A stretch of DNA of 59,649 nucleotides from Hydnum rufescens UP504. Lineage: Eukaryota; Basidiomycota; Agaricomycetes; Cantharellales; Hydnaceae. Every line of letters begins with the position of its first letter. Within the stretch, counting starts at the first letter, position 1. This document shows positions 42,520-53,250 of this stretch, one piece after another. The position numbers and the translations under genes were made by a program. The notes under the pieces are model-generated. The model saw only the letters and a list, made by a program, of their open reading frames with translations, was not told the DNA's origin and made no database searches. Location of the stretch: contig MU128921.1 of NCBI GenBank assembly GCA_014904985.1, forward strand, positions 287,470 through 347,118, written 5' to 3'.

Positions 42520-43762
42520 CGAGTTTTCGACAGAGCATCACCAGCTTTGATGAACGGTAGCGACATAATTTGTCAACGACCTGTGACCGTGAATTCCATT
42601 TATATGTAACGTTGAATCTTTTGGGTTTTCAGAGAATAGTCTTGCATTTTGCACCGGTTTTTGGTCCTCTTCCTGCCACATCATCCACAAAGGCTTCAGC
42701 TCTATCTGGGATCATAGGCCTGATCATGTGTGTAACTGTTTTCCATGAATTCTTGGCATGAGTTCATGTATCGCCTTGTGGCAGTGTTGTGAGGCTTTAC
42801 AGGACCACATGGTGAATCACTTGCTCATTCTTGGGATTCTTCTGACTAGTCGTCCCCTCAATATCTGACATAGAGATCTGGGTGACAATATAGAAACTGG
42901 TGCTCCACAAAGCTGTCTGCAAAGCTCATTGCATGTTTGGTTGCAATCCTGAGTCTTTAATGGACTGCATTAGGGGTTGTATTTAAATCGTGGACAATAT
43001 TGAATGCACCTTCCTTTAGTTTTGCTACTGCGAACATTTGGGACAATGATAGGAGGACACGATGTTTTGTACTTCCTGGCTGCCAATTGATCTTTGATCA
43101 TCTTGATGAGTGTGGTGACAATAGCTTTTGGTGGACAAATTGGAGGCAGTTCCCATGGAATGTGAGGGACTGTTTCCATAACATAATCTGGGAAGTATTC
43201 TGTCTTGAAGATTCCTCGTTCAGATTCATCAAATGCAAGACCCCTTTCCCTTTGAGCAACCACATAGAGCGCAAGTCCAATTCTTCTTCTGAAAGGAAGT
43301 CATTGGGAATATTGTCGATTATCTTTTTGACTCATTCTGGGGTAAGCTTCTTGGTATACTGGAAGTCCTTCAAGCTGGGGGGATGCATGGGGAGAATGAG
43401 AGGCATTATCAATGGAAGATCCTTGTAGGGAAGACGAATGACTGGTTTTCGATTAACTCCTAGGGGTATTGGATTTTTCTTCTTATCCACAGTCTTGTAC
43501 TTTGTCTTCTTTGCATTCCTGATGACTTGGCCAATGTGATAGCTGAAGTTTTCCGCTTTTTTGGGATATTTGTTGATGAGGGTTGGCTTCAATTTGTTGT
43601 AAACATGCACAAGGTTGTCCTCAAGCTGATTTCCTGATGCTGCTGAGGACGATTTCCAAGTTTCGTGAAGATACCATGCTGATACGCTTTCCTTGTTTAT
43701 GACAGCATCCATGAGGTACTTGTTTGTGCTTGGATTGAAGTCTTAGTGCACGTTTCTGGGAG
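42520..43762 (-). pseudogene. Gypsy2 reverse transcriptase, N-terminal part, badly decayed
   Basis: The linker (43712-43332) has PTLINKYPKKAENFSYHIGQ. After a TGA comes FDESERGIFKTEYFPDYVME and VPHIPWELPPICPPKAIV (43240-43110), the usual segment before RT in this family. Further on, in shifting frames, are ADSFVEHQF, DLYVRY and AEAFVDDVAGRGPKTG (about 42910-42640), the last corresponding to the YIDDVPVRG-type catalytic region. The catalytic segment retains VDD. Confidence 0.65.
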
Positions 43763-44626
43763 TCATAAGGCCTCTGACAATTCCCTGCCAAACATTGGAA
43801 CAAATGGCGAGTTTCCTTGTAACGATTGGTCAGATGGGGTTGCCTCTGTGTGATAGTATTCATAATTTTGTAGTGGGGGTTTGGGTGCTGTTTGAACCAA
43901 TGATACTCCATTTGTTTTATATTGATATTGCGGCTGCGCTGGACCTGGTTTGCTTGTATCTGGGGGCCATTCGTCTGGTGGTATTCCTGCTGCTGCAAGA
44001 ACGAGTTTATCCTGTTCCCTGGATTCATTCATAAGGGCATGGAGAGAGACTGATGATCCTGATGGGTTCCCTTTTTCATAGACTTGAATGTCCATTCCAT
44101 GGATTCTGTTCGTAGCTCCGTTGTATTTGATTTGGGCACCAACTCCTACCAGCCAGGGTTGTCCAAGGAGTATATCATGGCCTTTGAAGCTTCCCTTCTT
44201 GACAAAGAAGTGATGATCGAATCGTATCCCTCCTATTTCGATTGGGACATTTCGACAGCATCCAACTAGGGGTTCAGGTCCACTGTTGATTCCTTGTAAT
44301 GACCAGTTTTGTCCATCATAGTCTATTGGGATGTTTAACCTTTGCTGAACTTCCTGGGACATGAGGTTTAATTCGGATCCAGTGTCGATCATGAGTACAA
44401 CATCTTTAGTCCTGTTTTGTCCTGTGGCCTTGGCTGCGATCTTTCCCATGTCCATAGCGAATAAGGGGTATGGTCCAAGGACTCCTACGAGATTTACTTG
44501 TGCTTGATGATGATTTTGCAATTGTTGTGGATATGGCTCTTCATCAAGGTCTTTGGTCATCATAAGATCGTAGTAGTCCTCTAATTCGGCTTCATCATCA
44601 GAGTCATAGTCAGAGGCTTCCATCAT
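43763..44626 (-). pseudogene. Gypsy2 gag C-terminus with retropepsin domain
   Basis: The N-terminus is acidic (DYDSDDEAELEDYYDLMM). The retropepsin domain has VVLMIDTGSELNLMS with the catalytic Asp-Thr-Gly, then IEIGGIRFDHHFFVKKGSF and HDILLGQPWLVGVGA (flap and ILG-type region). It ends at a TGA within GRELSEAL-x-LPETC, where coding clearly continues. It would cleave the Gag-Pol polyprotein. Confidence 0.85.
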
Positions 44627-44939
44627 GGGAAAACGTGGTTTTAGAGTTGCATGATTGACTGTGAGTGGCTCTCGATGCAGCCCAGGGAAACAAGTTTTGA
44701 CCTCTTAGGCTGGCTTTCACTACACAGGAAGGGACCTAAGAGGTCCAGCACTGATATCCAGCAGCTCCTGCAATCACCAGCACTCAGCTGCTATCAAGGC
44801 TTCCTTCTAGCACCTGCTGTCATATTGAGAACCAGCTGCTCCAATCCATTCTATAGTAGCTGCTATATCATCAGAAGAGCTCTTCATAGGTCCTAATCTG
44901 TGGCTGTGTGGCTGTGCTTACAGCAGCAGCTGCTACCCT

Positions 44940-45400
44940 CAGAGCTAGCAGCTCCTATAATGAAAAACCATCAGCTGCTATGTGCCCATGCAGCTACTAA
45001 GACTCAGAGTCAGCACCTCCTATCCATCCCAAAGTAGCTGATATATCATGCAAAAAGCTGGTATGTGGCTGTGCTCCTAGCAGCTGCTGGTATATTGAGA
45101 ATGAGCAGCTCCTATAATGAACAGTAATCAGCTGCTATGTGGCATGCAGCTGCTGAGATTCAGAGCAGTGGCTCCTATCACTTCTATAGCAGCTGATATA
45201 ACATTCAAAGAGCTGCTGATAAGCTCTGCTGTGCTGATATGTGGCTGTGCTTCAAGCAGGTACTGGTATACTGAGAGCTAGGAGCTCCTATAATGATCAA
45301 TAATAAGCTGCTATATCAGTATGCAGCTACTGAGATTTAAAGCCAGCAGCTCCTCTCCATTCCATAGCAGCTCCAATCTACTTCACAACTAGCTGATACA
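44940..45400. repeat. Tandem repeat inside the TIR element, about 165-175-bp unit
   Basis: AGCTCCTATAATGA recurs near 44949, 45107 and 45284. Each is followed by (A)TCAGCTGCTATGTG, GCAGCTACTGAGATT-like, AGCAGCTCCTATCCATTCC-like and GCTGATATGTGGCTGTGCTT-like phrases. Confidence 0.75.
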
Positions 45401-45454
45401 CCTTAGGCTTGAGTGCACTTACTTGTAGTGCAAAAATAATGGGTGGGTGGGAGG

Positions 45455-45540
45455 GGGTTGAAAGTCCAGTGGTCTAAGCTGCCAAAGTCCCAGGTGCCCT
45501 ACAGTGAGGTCACAGGTTCAAATCCTGCTGTTGGAACATT
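45455..45540 (+). repeat. tRNA-derived (SINE head-like) segment
   Basis: B box GGTTCAAATCC at 45515-45525 (consensus GGTTCRANTCC) and an A-box-like AGTGGTCTAAG at 45468-45478. The spacing of about 44 nt fits a class II (Leu/Ser) tRNA with a long variable arm. The T stem has four of five pairs but the acceptor stem does not pair, so it is not a functional tRNA. Confidence 0.55.
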
Positions 45541-45627
45541 TCTGGTGACTAATCATACTTGCAGCAGCACATGTAAGGGTGATTAGTCAGCATCCCCCAA
45601 CCCAGGGGTAGACATTCATCAAGCCAA

Positions 45628-45760
45628 TGTCAACCCTAACCCTAAACCTCAACCCCTAACAGTCCCCAATCATGAACTATACTACTAGACATGGGGGTAG
45701 ACATTCCCAACCATACCCACTCCAAACCCCAACCACCCAACCCCAACCCTAACCCCCAAC
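45628..45760. repeat. Telomere-like CCCTAA tracts
   Basis: CAACCCTAACCCTAAACC (45631-45648) and CCCCAACCCTAACCCCCAAC (about 45740-45760) contain short runs of the TTAGGG-type telomere unit. The two tracts sit in a duplicated GGGTAGACATTC...CAACAGTCCCCAA context. Confidence 0.6.
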
Positions 45761-46213
45761 AGTCCCCAACCCTCAACAAGCAGCTGCTGGGGACAAGCAG
45801 CTGCTGTGAGCTGAGCAGCTGCTAAGTGGAGAAATGAGCAAGTCAAGATATCAATCATAGAAGCTTCTGTAAGAAGAGCAGCTCCTTGGGCCATTAACAG
45901 CAGCTACAGTAAGATGTGCAGCTTTTATTCTCTATGGGATGGAGTTCCAGGGAAGCTACAATAGTATTAACAGCCTGTGAGCAGCTCCAATAGTGCCTTA
46001 AAGCAGCAGCAGTAAACATATTACTGTGCTGTAGTAGCTGCTATACATGAGGCCAGGAGGTCCAATGGACAATAAAATGAGGCTCCATGACCTACCCTAG
46101 GGCCAGACCCTGTGAGCAGCCTCTATTGGCATTAGACTTACTTAGCAGTCTGAGACCTCTTAGGTCCCTTCCTGTGTAGTGGAAGCCAGCCTAAGAGGTC
46201 CAAAGTAATGTCC

Positions 46214-46741
46214 CTATTGTGCTCGATGTTTAGGATTATATTTGTGTTTGAGCTTTAGTCCAGCTGCAAGTATTTTGGCAGGTCCATGGGCTGTTCCAAG
46301 GAAGTCTCCAAGAGTTATTTCGACTGTTTGGTTTAGCACCTTCTTTGCTATCTCCTTGTCTTCACAGGCATCCTGAAAGTCCATGGTAAAACGATATGTT
46401 GGAGGATTCTTGGGAATTTGTTTTTCTGGTCGAGCTATTTCGATGTCTATCATTTCTTCTTGGGGATTGGTTTGAGGATGGGGTCTTTGATGGGCAGGTT
46501 TCTCTGCAGCAGGTTCATTCAGAACTGAGGAAGGCAGTATTCCAGGTGGATAACTTGGTCGCAGAGGATTTTCTGGAGCTGGTTGCACTGGTTCTGGGTT
46601 CATTGGTAATGAGTCTGGCTGGTTAACAGGAGGTTTGTCTTGTGTTGGGCCACATGGAGGCACATCAACATACATTTGATTTTTAGGACGTTGATTGGTT
46701 CTATCTCCCATTGGGTTATGACGATAATCGGGTTTGTTCAT
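46214..46741 (-). pseudogene. Gypsy2 gag fragment
   Basis: A 175-codon ORF, Pro-rich at first (PLRPSYPPGILPSSVLNEPA), then FTMDFQDACEDKEIAKKVLN and VEITLGDFLGTAHGPAKILA. That last pattern (helix, then V.I.L.+.L) is found in gag just before protease in this Gypsy lineage. The reading frame meets the TIR element 14 bp after its stop codon. Confidence 0.6.
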
Positions 46742-46957
46742 CTTGACAGCTGGTGCAGATATAAAGGGGCCTGCTGCTATCGCATATGAGTGTGTTGTGA
46801 AGGGAGAGCATCCATTTTTGTCAACAATACTGATTGCTCCAGTGGTTCATTGATGAGAAGATTCCTCTCTGATCCATTTAATGTCATCCATGATGGCTTG
46901 TTTGATTCCTGTAATATTGTGTTACTTTATCTACCGTCCATACTCCATGTATATTAT

Positions 46958-47379
46958 GTAAGAGCGTGGCTGCCGAGGATTCTAAGTCCCCGCGGCAGCG
47001 GAATCAAATTTACCTTTTTGCCCGGACCTCGCAGCTCACGCTTGAACCATGAAACCGACGCAGCCACGCCTTGACCCCGCGACCAAGTCGCATAACATCT
47101 ATAATGCATCAAGACATGTGATCCGTCGCCATAGAGCACAGGGCAGAGACGGATAAGGAGAGTCGCGTATGAGCACGACTCTACTAGGTGAGTGCCGCCT
47201 TTTAGGATCTAAACTAACCCGCCACTTCTTCCCTAGATAGTAACTGAGCCCCTTGGCCAGTTACTACCACCTCCCATTCTCCAATCCCCTCCTCTCCTCT
47301 CGTTTCTCCCACACCCGAAGCGAAGCCAGTGCCTAGCCTTGTTCGTGGTCCTCCCGTTCGAAGCTAGTGCTTAGAATGG
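46958..47379 (+). promoter_or_regulatory. Probable LTR and leader of Gypsy3
   Basis: Begins TGTAAGAGCGTGGCTGCCGA at the end of Gypsy2 and lies directly upstream of a gag frame on the same strand. It includes CCTCTCCTCTCGTTTCTCCC, a pyrimidine-rich leader. With no second copy in the window the LTR end cannot be fixed. Confidence 0.45.
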
Positions 47380-50215
47380 TTGGAGTATCCTTCCTCTTCT
47401 ATTCACAGATATGCTGAATCTGCCTCGTCTAATGATGACAAATACCGCGGTCCCTCGAAGTCGAGGACCACATTATTACATTGGTTCCCTCTAGCCGACG
47501 AGGCGGTTGAACCAATTTCACCCATGACATCCCGCAACTCCCAGTTAACTCTCTGTCTCCCTCCCTTATCTCTCGAAATGAGTAAACGGGCAAAGACACC
47601 CAAGTTAAACCCGCATATGGCGATCCCGCACCACGTCCCGTCGTCCCAGCACGATGATGTGCTCTATCATGCTACTACACACGAATGTGTGGCTATCCCA
47701 CCCTGACTACGCTCGATGGAACGCTATCAGGAGATCACACAACGACTGGACGAGCCGGTAAACAAGTATACGGACCCATTCTCGGCTGCTCCTGTCACCA
47801 CCTACCAGTTCCTCATGGTGTGGACGAAGTTTGCTCCAGCACAATATAACTCTACGTACTTCATGTACGACGAGGAGCAGCAGGAGTGGCATATGGATCG
47901 GGAACTCCTCATTACGGTCCAAACGGGCATCGAGAGGCTACAGAATGTCATCTCAGACATTATAGCTATAGTAGGAAATGAGGACCATTGCTTTGTAATA
48001 GACCGCGAAGGGAAATTAGCAGAACAGTTGTGGATGTCCAAACGAATCGAAGAATTGAGGATGGCCGACAAACTGCTAAAGCTAAGGGTTGAGCTGATGT
48101 TCGCTCGGCTCTATAAACTAAGGAAGTTACACCAGGGCGAAAGCCTATCCACTCCAATGGCCTCTGAGGATTCCCTTCCCCCTATGCCTGAATTAAGAGA
48201 GCGCCTATATAAGGCATGGCATGATCCCCGCCTCCCCACAAAAAGGGTGGCTCAAAGAGCATTAGCTTCGGGTTGGGAAGCAATCCAAGGCGATATCGAT
48301 GGGACGCGCCCCATAATACAGGCAACAAGGCACCCGTTCGGGGGCAACCAAGCCATGAAGTACATGGAATATGACGTAAGGTTGGAGGAGGCGTTGGACG
48401 TACAGCCGCTCCCTAGAGTGGACACCGACCCCCATGGCTTAGGCCTCTTTGCACCAAGCTCAGACTTCGAGGAGCCTAGTGGGGATGCTAGCTTTGACCC
48501 CTCCCACGGTCTGAAAGCAGGCCCTGGCTCTATCATAAATCTGCCAGCCTGGCCCACTCCTCCTTCCGACCAGACGAGACTGGGGAACTCGTCCATGTAT
48601 CGGGCCTCATCCATCAATCTTGATGCATCCCCGTTGACGTGGCAGGACATCCCCCTCCATGATTCGATGCCTGGGGAGTCAGCTACCCCCACGCCGAACC
48701 CTTGTAATCAGCTTGCAGTCCTCTCACAGCGAGTTTCCACGCTGGGGGAAGGGTTGAGGAACATCCTTTGGACCCCTTCGAAGTCACAGGCTCCAATAGG
48801 AGAACCCATGGGATCTTGGGAGATGGGGCCCATAGTCGGACGCCCCGTGGGGAGACATCCTAGTGGAGACTCCCCCACGCTCCGACCTCCAGGCCCTTCT
48901 CGTGCTCACTCACCCCTAACCAACTACCTGATTGGACGAGCAAATGCTGCGGGTGAAGAATCGAATACCCAGGTGTTGCCTGGGACCCGGTTACGGATAC
49001 CCCCACCCTGCCAGCCCCGGGAGCCACGAGGACCACAACTACTACACAAACTTGGTCAAGGCAGCCCCGTTCTCCCTATCCCGCACCCTCTTTTCACGCG
49101 ATCCGGTGGGTCTCTCCCCATCGGAGCCGGAAGGTCCATCCACCATCCCTACGTCCTCCTGAGGCTCCTCCCAAAAAGAAAGTCGCAAACCTCCCATGGA
49201 GGATCCCAAGGGCACGAGCCCCCAGCCTCCTCCTCCTCCCCACTCGGCTAGCTCGAAGGAAGGTGGAGGTGGGCCACCAGATGATGATGGCGGATCTGGG
49301 AACGGAGGAGGAGGCCCGGGATGAGGAGGCCCAGATCCGGGGCTCCCTCCCAATGGAGGGTCCTCAAGCCCAAGTGGTCCTCCAGGCCCTCCCAGCCCTC
49401 CTGGCCCTCCTGGACCTCCTGGGCCACCTGGAGCATCGTCCAACGCTCCCCCGCCAGGCATGACCTGGGACAATTGACTGAAATGGACAGCAGTGCCGGA
49501 ATGGGATGGCGATCAGGAGACTGCGATCGATTGGCTCTACGAGTGCAGTGATCTCGTGAGCTTGGGCCCAGCAGTGGAAAGCCAGATAGCGCAGATAGCT
49601 ACCTTCCGGTTCAGAGGAGCCGTCGCCACGGCCTGGCAGGCTCATTCTGCCCCGGTCAAGCACTCCATCCTGCAGTCCTGGGATAATCTGTGGGAATGGG
49701 TGCTACATCGCTATCTGGTAGAAGCTTGGTACACGGCCCAGCGACTTCAATATAATGAGGAAACTTTCCATAGCGCCAATCACCCCGACGAATTGCCAGC
49801 CGAGTATATCCAGCGGCGTATCCTCCTCTCGCGCATCTTCCTATGCTTCACCCCTAACAGCCTGGAGGAAACGGCATCAGTAATGAACAATGTTCCTACC
49901 GAATGGGACGTCGTACTAAGATGGAGCGATAGACCTCCGATCGAATCGGTTCTAATGCACGCCAAACAGTTTGAGGCGACGCTAGTGACACAGTGGAGTC
50001 AACACAACACTATAGACATTGCCAAGATGCTAGGACCCCAAGGAGAGCGAACTTTGTCACGCAGGAGGACACAGCGGAAAGAGCTGAAAGAGAGTCGCTG
50101 CACTCCCAGTACAGTGATAACCCAGAGGGAGCCTTCTTCTACTCTAGCGAGGAAGCAGAAGAAGGGAAGGCTCTCTCGACCACCTTGGACCACTGTATAT
50201 CAGGACCTTCTTAGG
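47380..50215 (+). pseudogene. Gypsy3 gag polyprotein, 3' truncated
   Basis: The frame from 47380 (Met at 47578 plausible) passes a TGA at 47704 and continues to 49251. The first part is helical (ITQRLDEPVNKY, AEQLWMSKRIEELRMADKLL), followed by a Pro/Ser-rich middle. A frame slip at about 48950-49080 leads to the next part, with TGA stops near 49153, 49322 and 49474. It contains a Gly-Pro-Pro collagen-like run (PPGPPSPPGPPGPPGPPGA, about 49376-49434), then capsid: WDGDQETAIDWLYECSDLV, FRFRGAVATAWQAH, NLWEWVLHRYLVEAW and EYIQRRILLSRIFLCF, the usual retrotransposon gag core. It stops near 50215 at a GGGGCCC-rich segment, without protease or RT. All stops between recognisable segments are TGA. 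Confidence 0.8.
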
Positions 50216-50441
50216 TACCAAATCCCAGGCACTTTTTGGTACCTAGGGAGGCCCTCCCAACATGGGGCCCAATTGGGCCAAATACCCCATATCGGCCAGA
50301 CCAAGTTGGGCCCCAATGGGCCCCAGTCTCTGAACTTCATGCCTGCAACATGCACCAACCTATACATATACTTATGGCAAGGGTAGACTTATAGCATTAA
50401 GAAGTTACTATAGGCAAGTTAGCGAGAAACATGAGACTAAG
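50210..50441. repeat. GGGGCCC-rich junction segment
   Basis: Starts GGTACCAAATCCCAGGC, which pairs with TTTTGGTACC a few bases later. It contains GGGGCCCAATTGGGCC and TTGGGCCCCAATGGGCCCC, like the blocks at 13.15, 16.17 and 35.3 kb. It cuts Gypsy3 gag and borders the next gene copy. Confidence 0.6.
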
Positions 50442-52420
50442 TTAAAGGTGCATAAGGACATCAACCCGAGAGGAGCATGACACTAAGTCAACACTGTTGA
50501 AATGATGTAGATAATCCAAGGCTGTCAAGTCCCCAGGTAACATCCATAGAATTATGTGCAACCCCATTCTCATAGTTGAGACCATCTGACATGGTACTGG
50601 GACCTCCAAAATCATGCATGCCAATCTGCCACATGTCCTTGTTGGTGCCCATTGAAAACCCAAATAGGTCATCAGGTTGTGCAGTCAGATATCCTGGTCA
50701 CTGTGTTGTAGGGTAGAAGTCTGACGGAGCAGAATCATGTTGGCATTGCGGTCCATGGTTCCATTCACCGGATCCAGGATATGCATTGAAGGTATTATCA
50801 AACGAGGCAGGATCGAAATATGACAAGTCCACTCCTCTCCAGTCTGTCCTTGGGAGGTCAATCAGTGGAGGCGGAGGGGCTGAGGTGACACCAGAGACAG
50901 AGGGAGAGGCTTGTGAGTTGGAAAAAATGAGGCCAGGGCTTTGGTTGTGGTTGCAGTTCATTTCCAAGATGTACCTCGGAGGGACCAGAGGGGTCACTCT
51001 CTACAGCATTGTCACTTTTGCTGTTGATATAGGCACTAGAGAGCGGTGTCGACTTCTGCTTTCCTTTGGCCCTCTTGGTCCCCTTCCTTAGATCTGATGA
51101 CAACTCTCGTATCTTCTTTGTCACCCCACTGTCAACGAGACTATCACCAGCATTCCTTCACTTAGCACCACCACCCGAGCTCCCTCCAGCGACCTTCTTT
51201 GGAGGCAGCATCCCTAGCCCCCTTCAGCGATAGTATCATGTCCCCATTGTGATCAACAATCAATGGGATATCCAATGCATCCCCCTCTGGCCAATCATCG
51301 AGGCTGCTGAGTGTAACCTTCCTCTCAGGATTGGTATCCTGAAGCGCGAAGTATAAGGCCTTCCAATGTGATGTTCCATAGTGATCACTATACTCAGAAC
51401 CGAAGTTTGGAAACTGGGCATTGGGCAAAAAATTCCTGAGTACGAGCTTGTGCTCGATTAGAATCTTCGCCAAGTTCGTCCATGGGAAGACCGAAAATTC
51501 CACGTATGGCCTGAATAGGGCAGCAAGCATGCCCTTGATGGCTGTCTGGGTCTTGTAGACGTTGCTGAGATCAAATGCTCTCTTCTTCTGGGACTCCTCA
51601 GCCGTAAACTCGCACAATGCCTCATGCTGAGAACGTTTCGAAAGAATGAAACGATATATATCAGAAATCTCGGCAGCCATCAAGAATTGGCATTAAACCA
51701 TTTGGACATCTCAATAGATCCCAGGCGGCATTCATTTTGCGCATGAGCAGCAGGGGATGCAGTGTTACCGCTAACCATAATAAACATCACATGCACATCC
51801 ATGGTCGCAAGCCATTGCATATCATGTGTCCATTTTTCCTTCTGAGCAGACATAATCTGAGCAATATCCCCTCCTGACTGCGCAATCTGTTTCACAACAG
51901 CAGCCTTCACACCATCATGTACGCAATGACCCTGTGTTCTGCTGCCCAGTATCAGAGTCCTCGCCTCCAAAAGACTCGATAAGCTAAGGCTATGCTGGCC
52001 AAACACATTAACTTGTGATCTAAGCAGAGACCTGCAATATAAATTGTCAGCACAAGAAACGGGCCATCGTAAGGTAGATACCTTAAGAACAAAGGTTTGG
52101 ATTACTGGCGATGATGAAAACTGGAAGGCATCATGCATCTTCGCATTTCGCTGGATTTGATGGGCTGCCGCAGGCATGGCCCAACGGATTCAGGACTTCA
52201 TTTCCACCTCTTTTGGCTTTGCATCCAAGCCCCGCAAGGAACTTGATATTGTTGAGCCAGCCTACTTTCAGCCGATCCACAAGGCATGCCTCATTATCAT
52301 TCAACATGACGGGATCATGTTCATATTGGCGAGAGCATCTGAATGGTCAAATGGCAATGAAAACTGGTGAGGGGGCGACTGAGGAATCAAAACAGAGGGA
52401 AGGAGACAGAGGACGAGTGT
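50442..52420 (-). pseudogene. AWN-F family gene, copy A, many small indels
   Basis: The best parts are 52177-51680 (HDGVKAAVVKQIAQSGGDIA, MSAQKEKWTHDMQWLATMDV) and, one frame over, 51683-51162 (EISDIYRFILSKRSQHEALC, IKGMLAALFRPYVEFSVFPW, DIPLIVDHNGDMIL). The C-terminal pieces 51124-50698 lie in several frames (a KGTKRAKGKQK basic patch, then YFDPASFDNTFNAYPGSGEW). It aligns through most of its length with gene 1 and, for the N-terminal half, nearly base for base with copy B at 55468-56663, but with dozens of 1-3-nt gaps. Function unknown. Confidence 0.65.
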
Positions 52421-53250
52421 GGAGGTGAAAAGCCATGTGCTGTGTCGCCTCGGATCGGCCTGACCTGCTGGGGGCAAACAGAACATACATCGACTGGATG
52501 AGTAGTACCTTGCCTGCCCACAATGATAACATTACTTCGATTCCGAAGGACAAGTCGACCACCGGAATCATTCGACGACAGAACGGCACAGCCAGCGCAG
52601 TTGCATCACATCAACTCCAATCACGAATGGAATCAACCGGCACCCTGACCCTGGATCCCCCTGAGGACCCGGCCCCAGCTCCATCCTGGCATAACTTGGG
52701 TTTCAATGTAGTAGTGCGGCTCATCTTCTTTCATCGGACCTCGGAAGAGGTCTTGGGGGAATCAATAGCGGTTTTGAGGACTCTATACGTGGGCGATTCT
52801 TAAAAAAAAAATTGGTGGAGATAAAAAACCAGCCTTGATAATACTGTATATATGATAAAAGCAAGGGTGAAGCTCGAACAATCAGTTTACAGAAATGAAA
52901 AGAAAAAATAATGACAAAAAGTTCAAGCAAGTCCCGCATCATCAGGAATTGAAGCAGACGCAATAATAACAGCACGAATAAAATTGTGAGGGGAACTTAA
53001 AAGCCTGAACAGCATTACGCAAAGATAAATTGGTGACTGGGAAAAGCTACAGGCTAAATACAAGACCGCAAGCAAAAATGTACATCACCAGTCAACAAGC
53101 TCAGTAGAGATGAGAGAGCGGGAACAAGAGAAATGGGATACAATAGAACGAGACAAGAAAAGGAGATAATACGTTTACTGGCCCACGAAAACGCACATAC
53201 GACAAACGCACATAGCTAAAAGCACTCCAACGCAGCTGGTACCTTCAAAC
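52421..53250 (-). pseudogene. Copy A, N-terminal coding part and upstream region, indel-rich
   Basis: Parallel to 56100-57000 of copy B, including GAAAAGCCATGTGCT, CAATGTAGTAG, GCTACAGGCTAAATACAAG and AAAAGCACTCCAAC. Insertions and deletions every 5-20 bases remove any reading frame. Confidence 0.65.

Larger units (their letters stand above)
44699..46200. mobile_element. Nested 1502-bp element with 47-bp inverted repeats
   Basis: Ends are 44699-44745 and 46154-46200, inverted repeats with one mismatch in 47. Each end is itself a near-palindrome: GACCTCTTAGG at one side and CCTAAGAGGTC at the other. It splits the gag-protease region of Gypsy2. No transposase ORF is seen, so it is non-autonomous. 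No clear target duplication (flanks AAGTTTT and CAAAGTA). The interior is filled with AGCAGCTGCT/CAGCTCCTAT-type motifs, a tRNA-like segment and CCCTAA-rich tracts. Confidence 0.85.
35935..46957 (-). mobile_element. Gypsy2: broken Ty3/Gypsy retroelement with assembly gap and nested TIR element
   Basis: On the minus strand, gag (46741-46214), aspartic protease (44626-43763), the start of RT (about 43300-42520), integrase (39529-38300) and an extra ORF (37277-35938) lie in Gypsy order. Gag and protease are separated by a 1502-bp inverted-repeat element (44699-46200). RT is cut by the N run, and RNase H plus most of RT are not found in 39530-42474. I could not find paired LTRs, so the outer limits are approximate. 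The right end abuts the Gypsy3 leader near 46957. Confidence 0.7.

Noticed and set aside
49042..49473. Gly/Pro-rich minus-strand ORF of 143 codons
   Set aside because: It is the complement of the Gly-Pro-Pro segment of Gypsy3 gag; low-complexity GC-rich DNA opens both strands.
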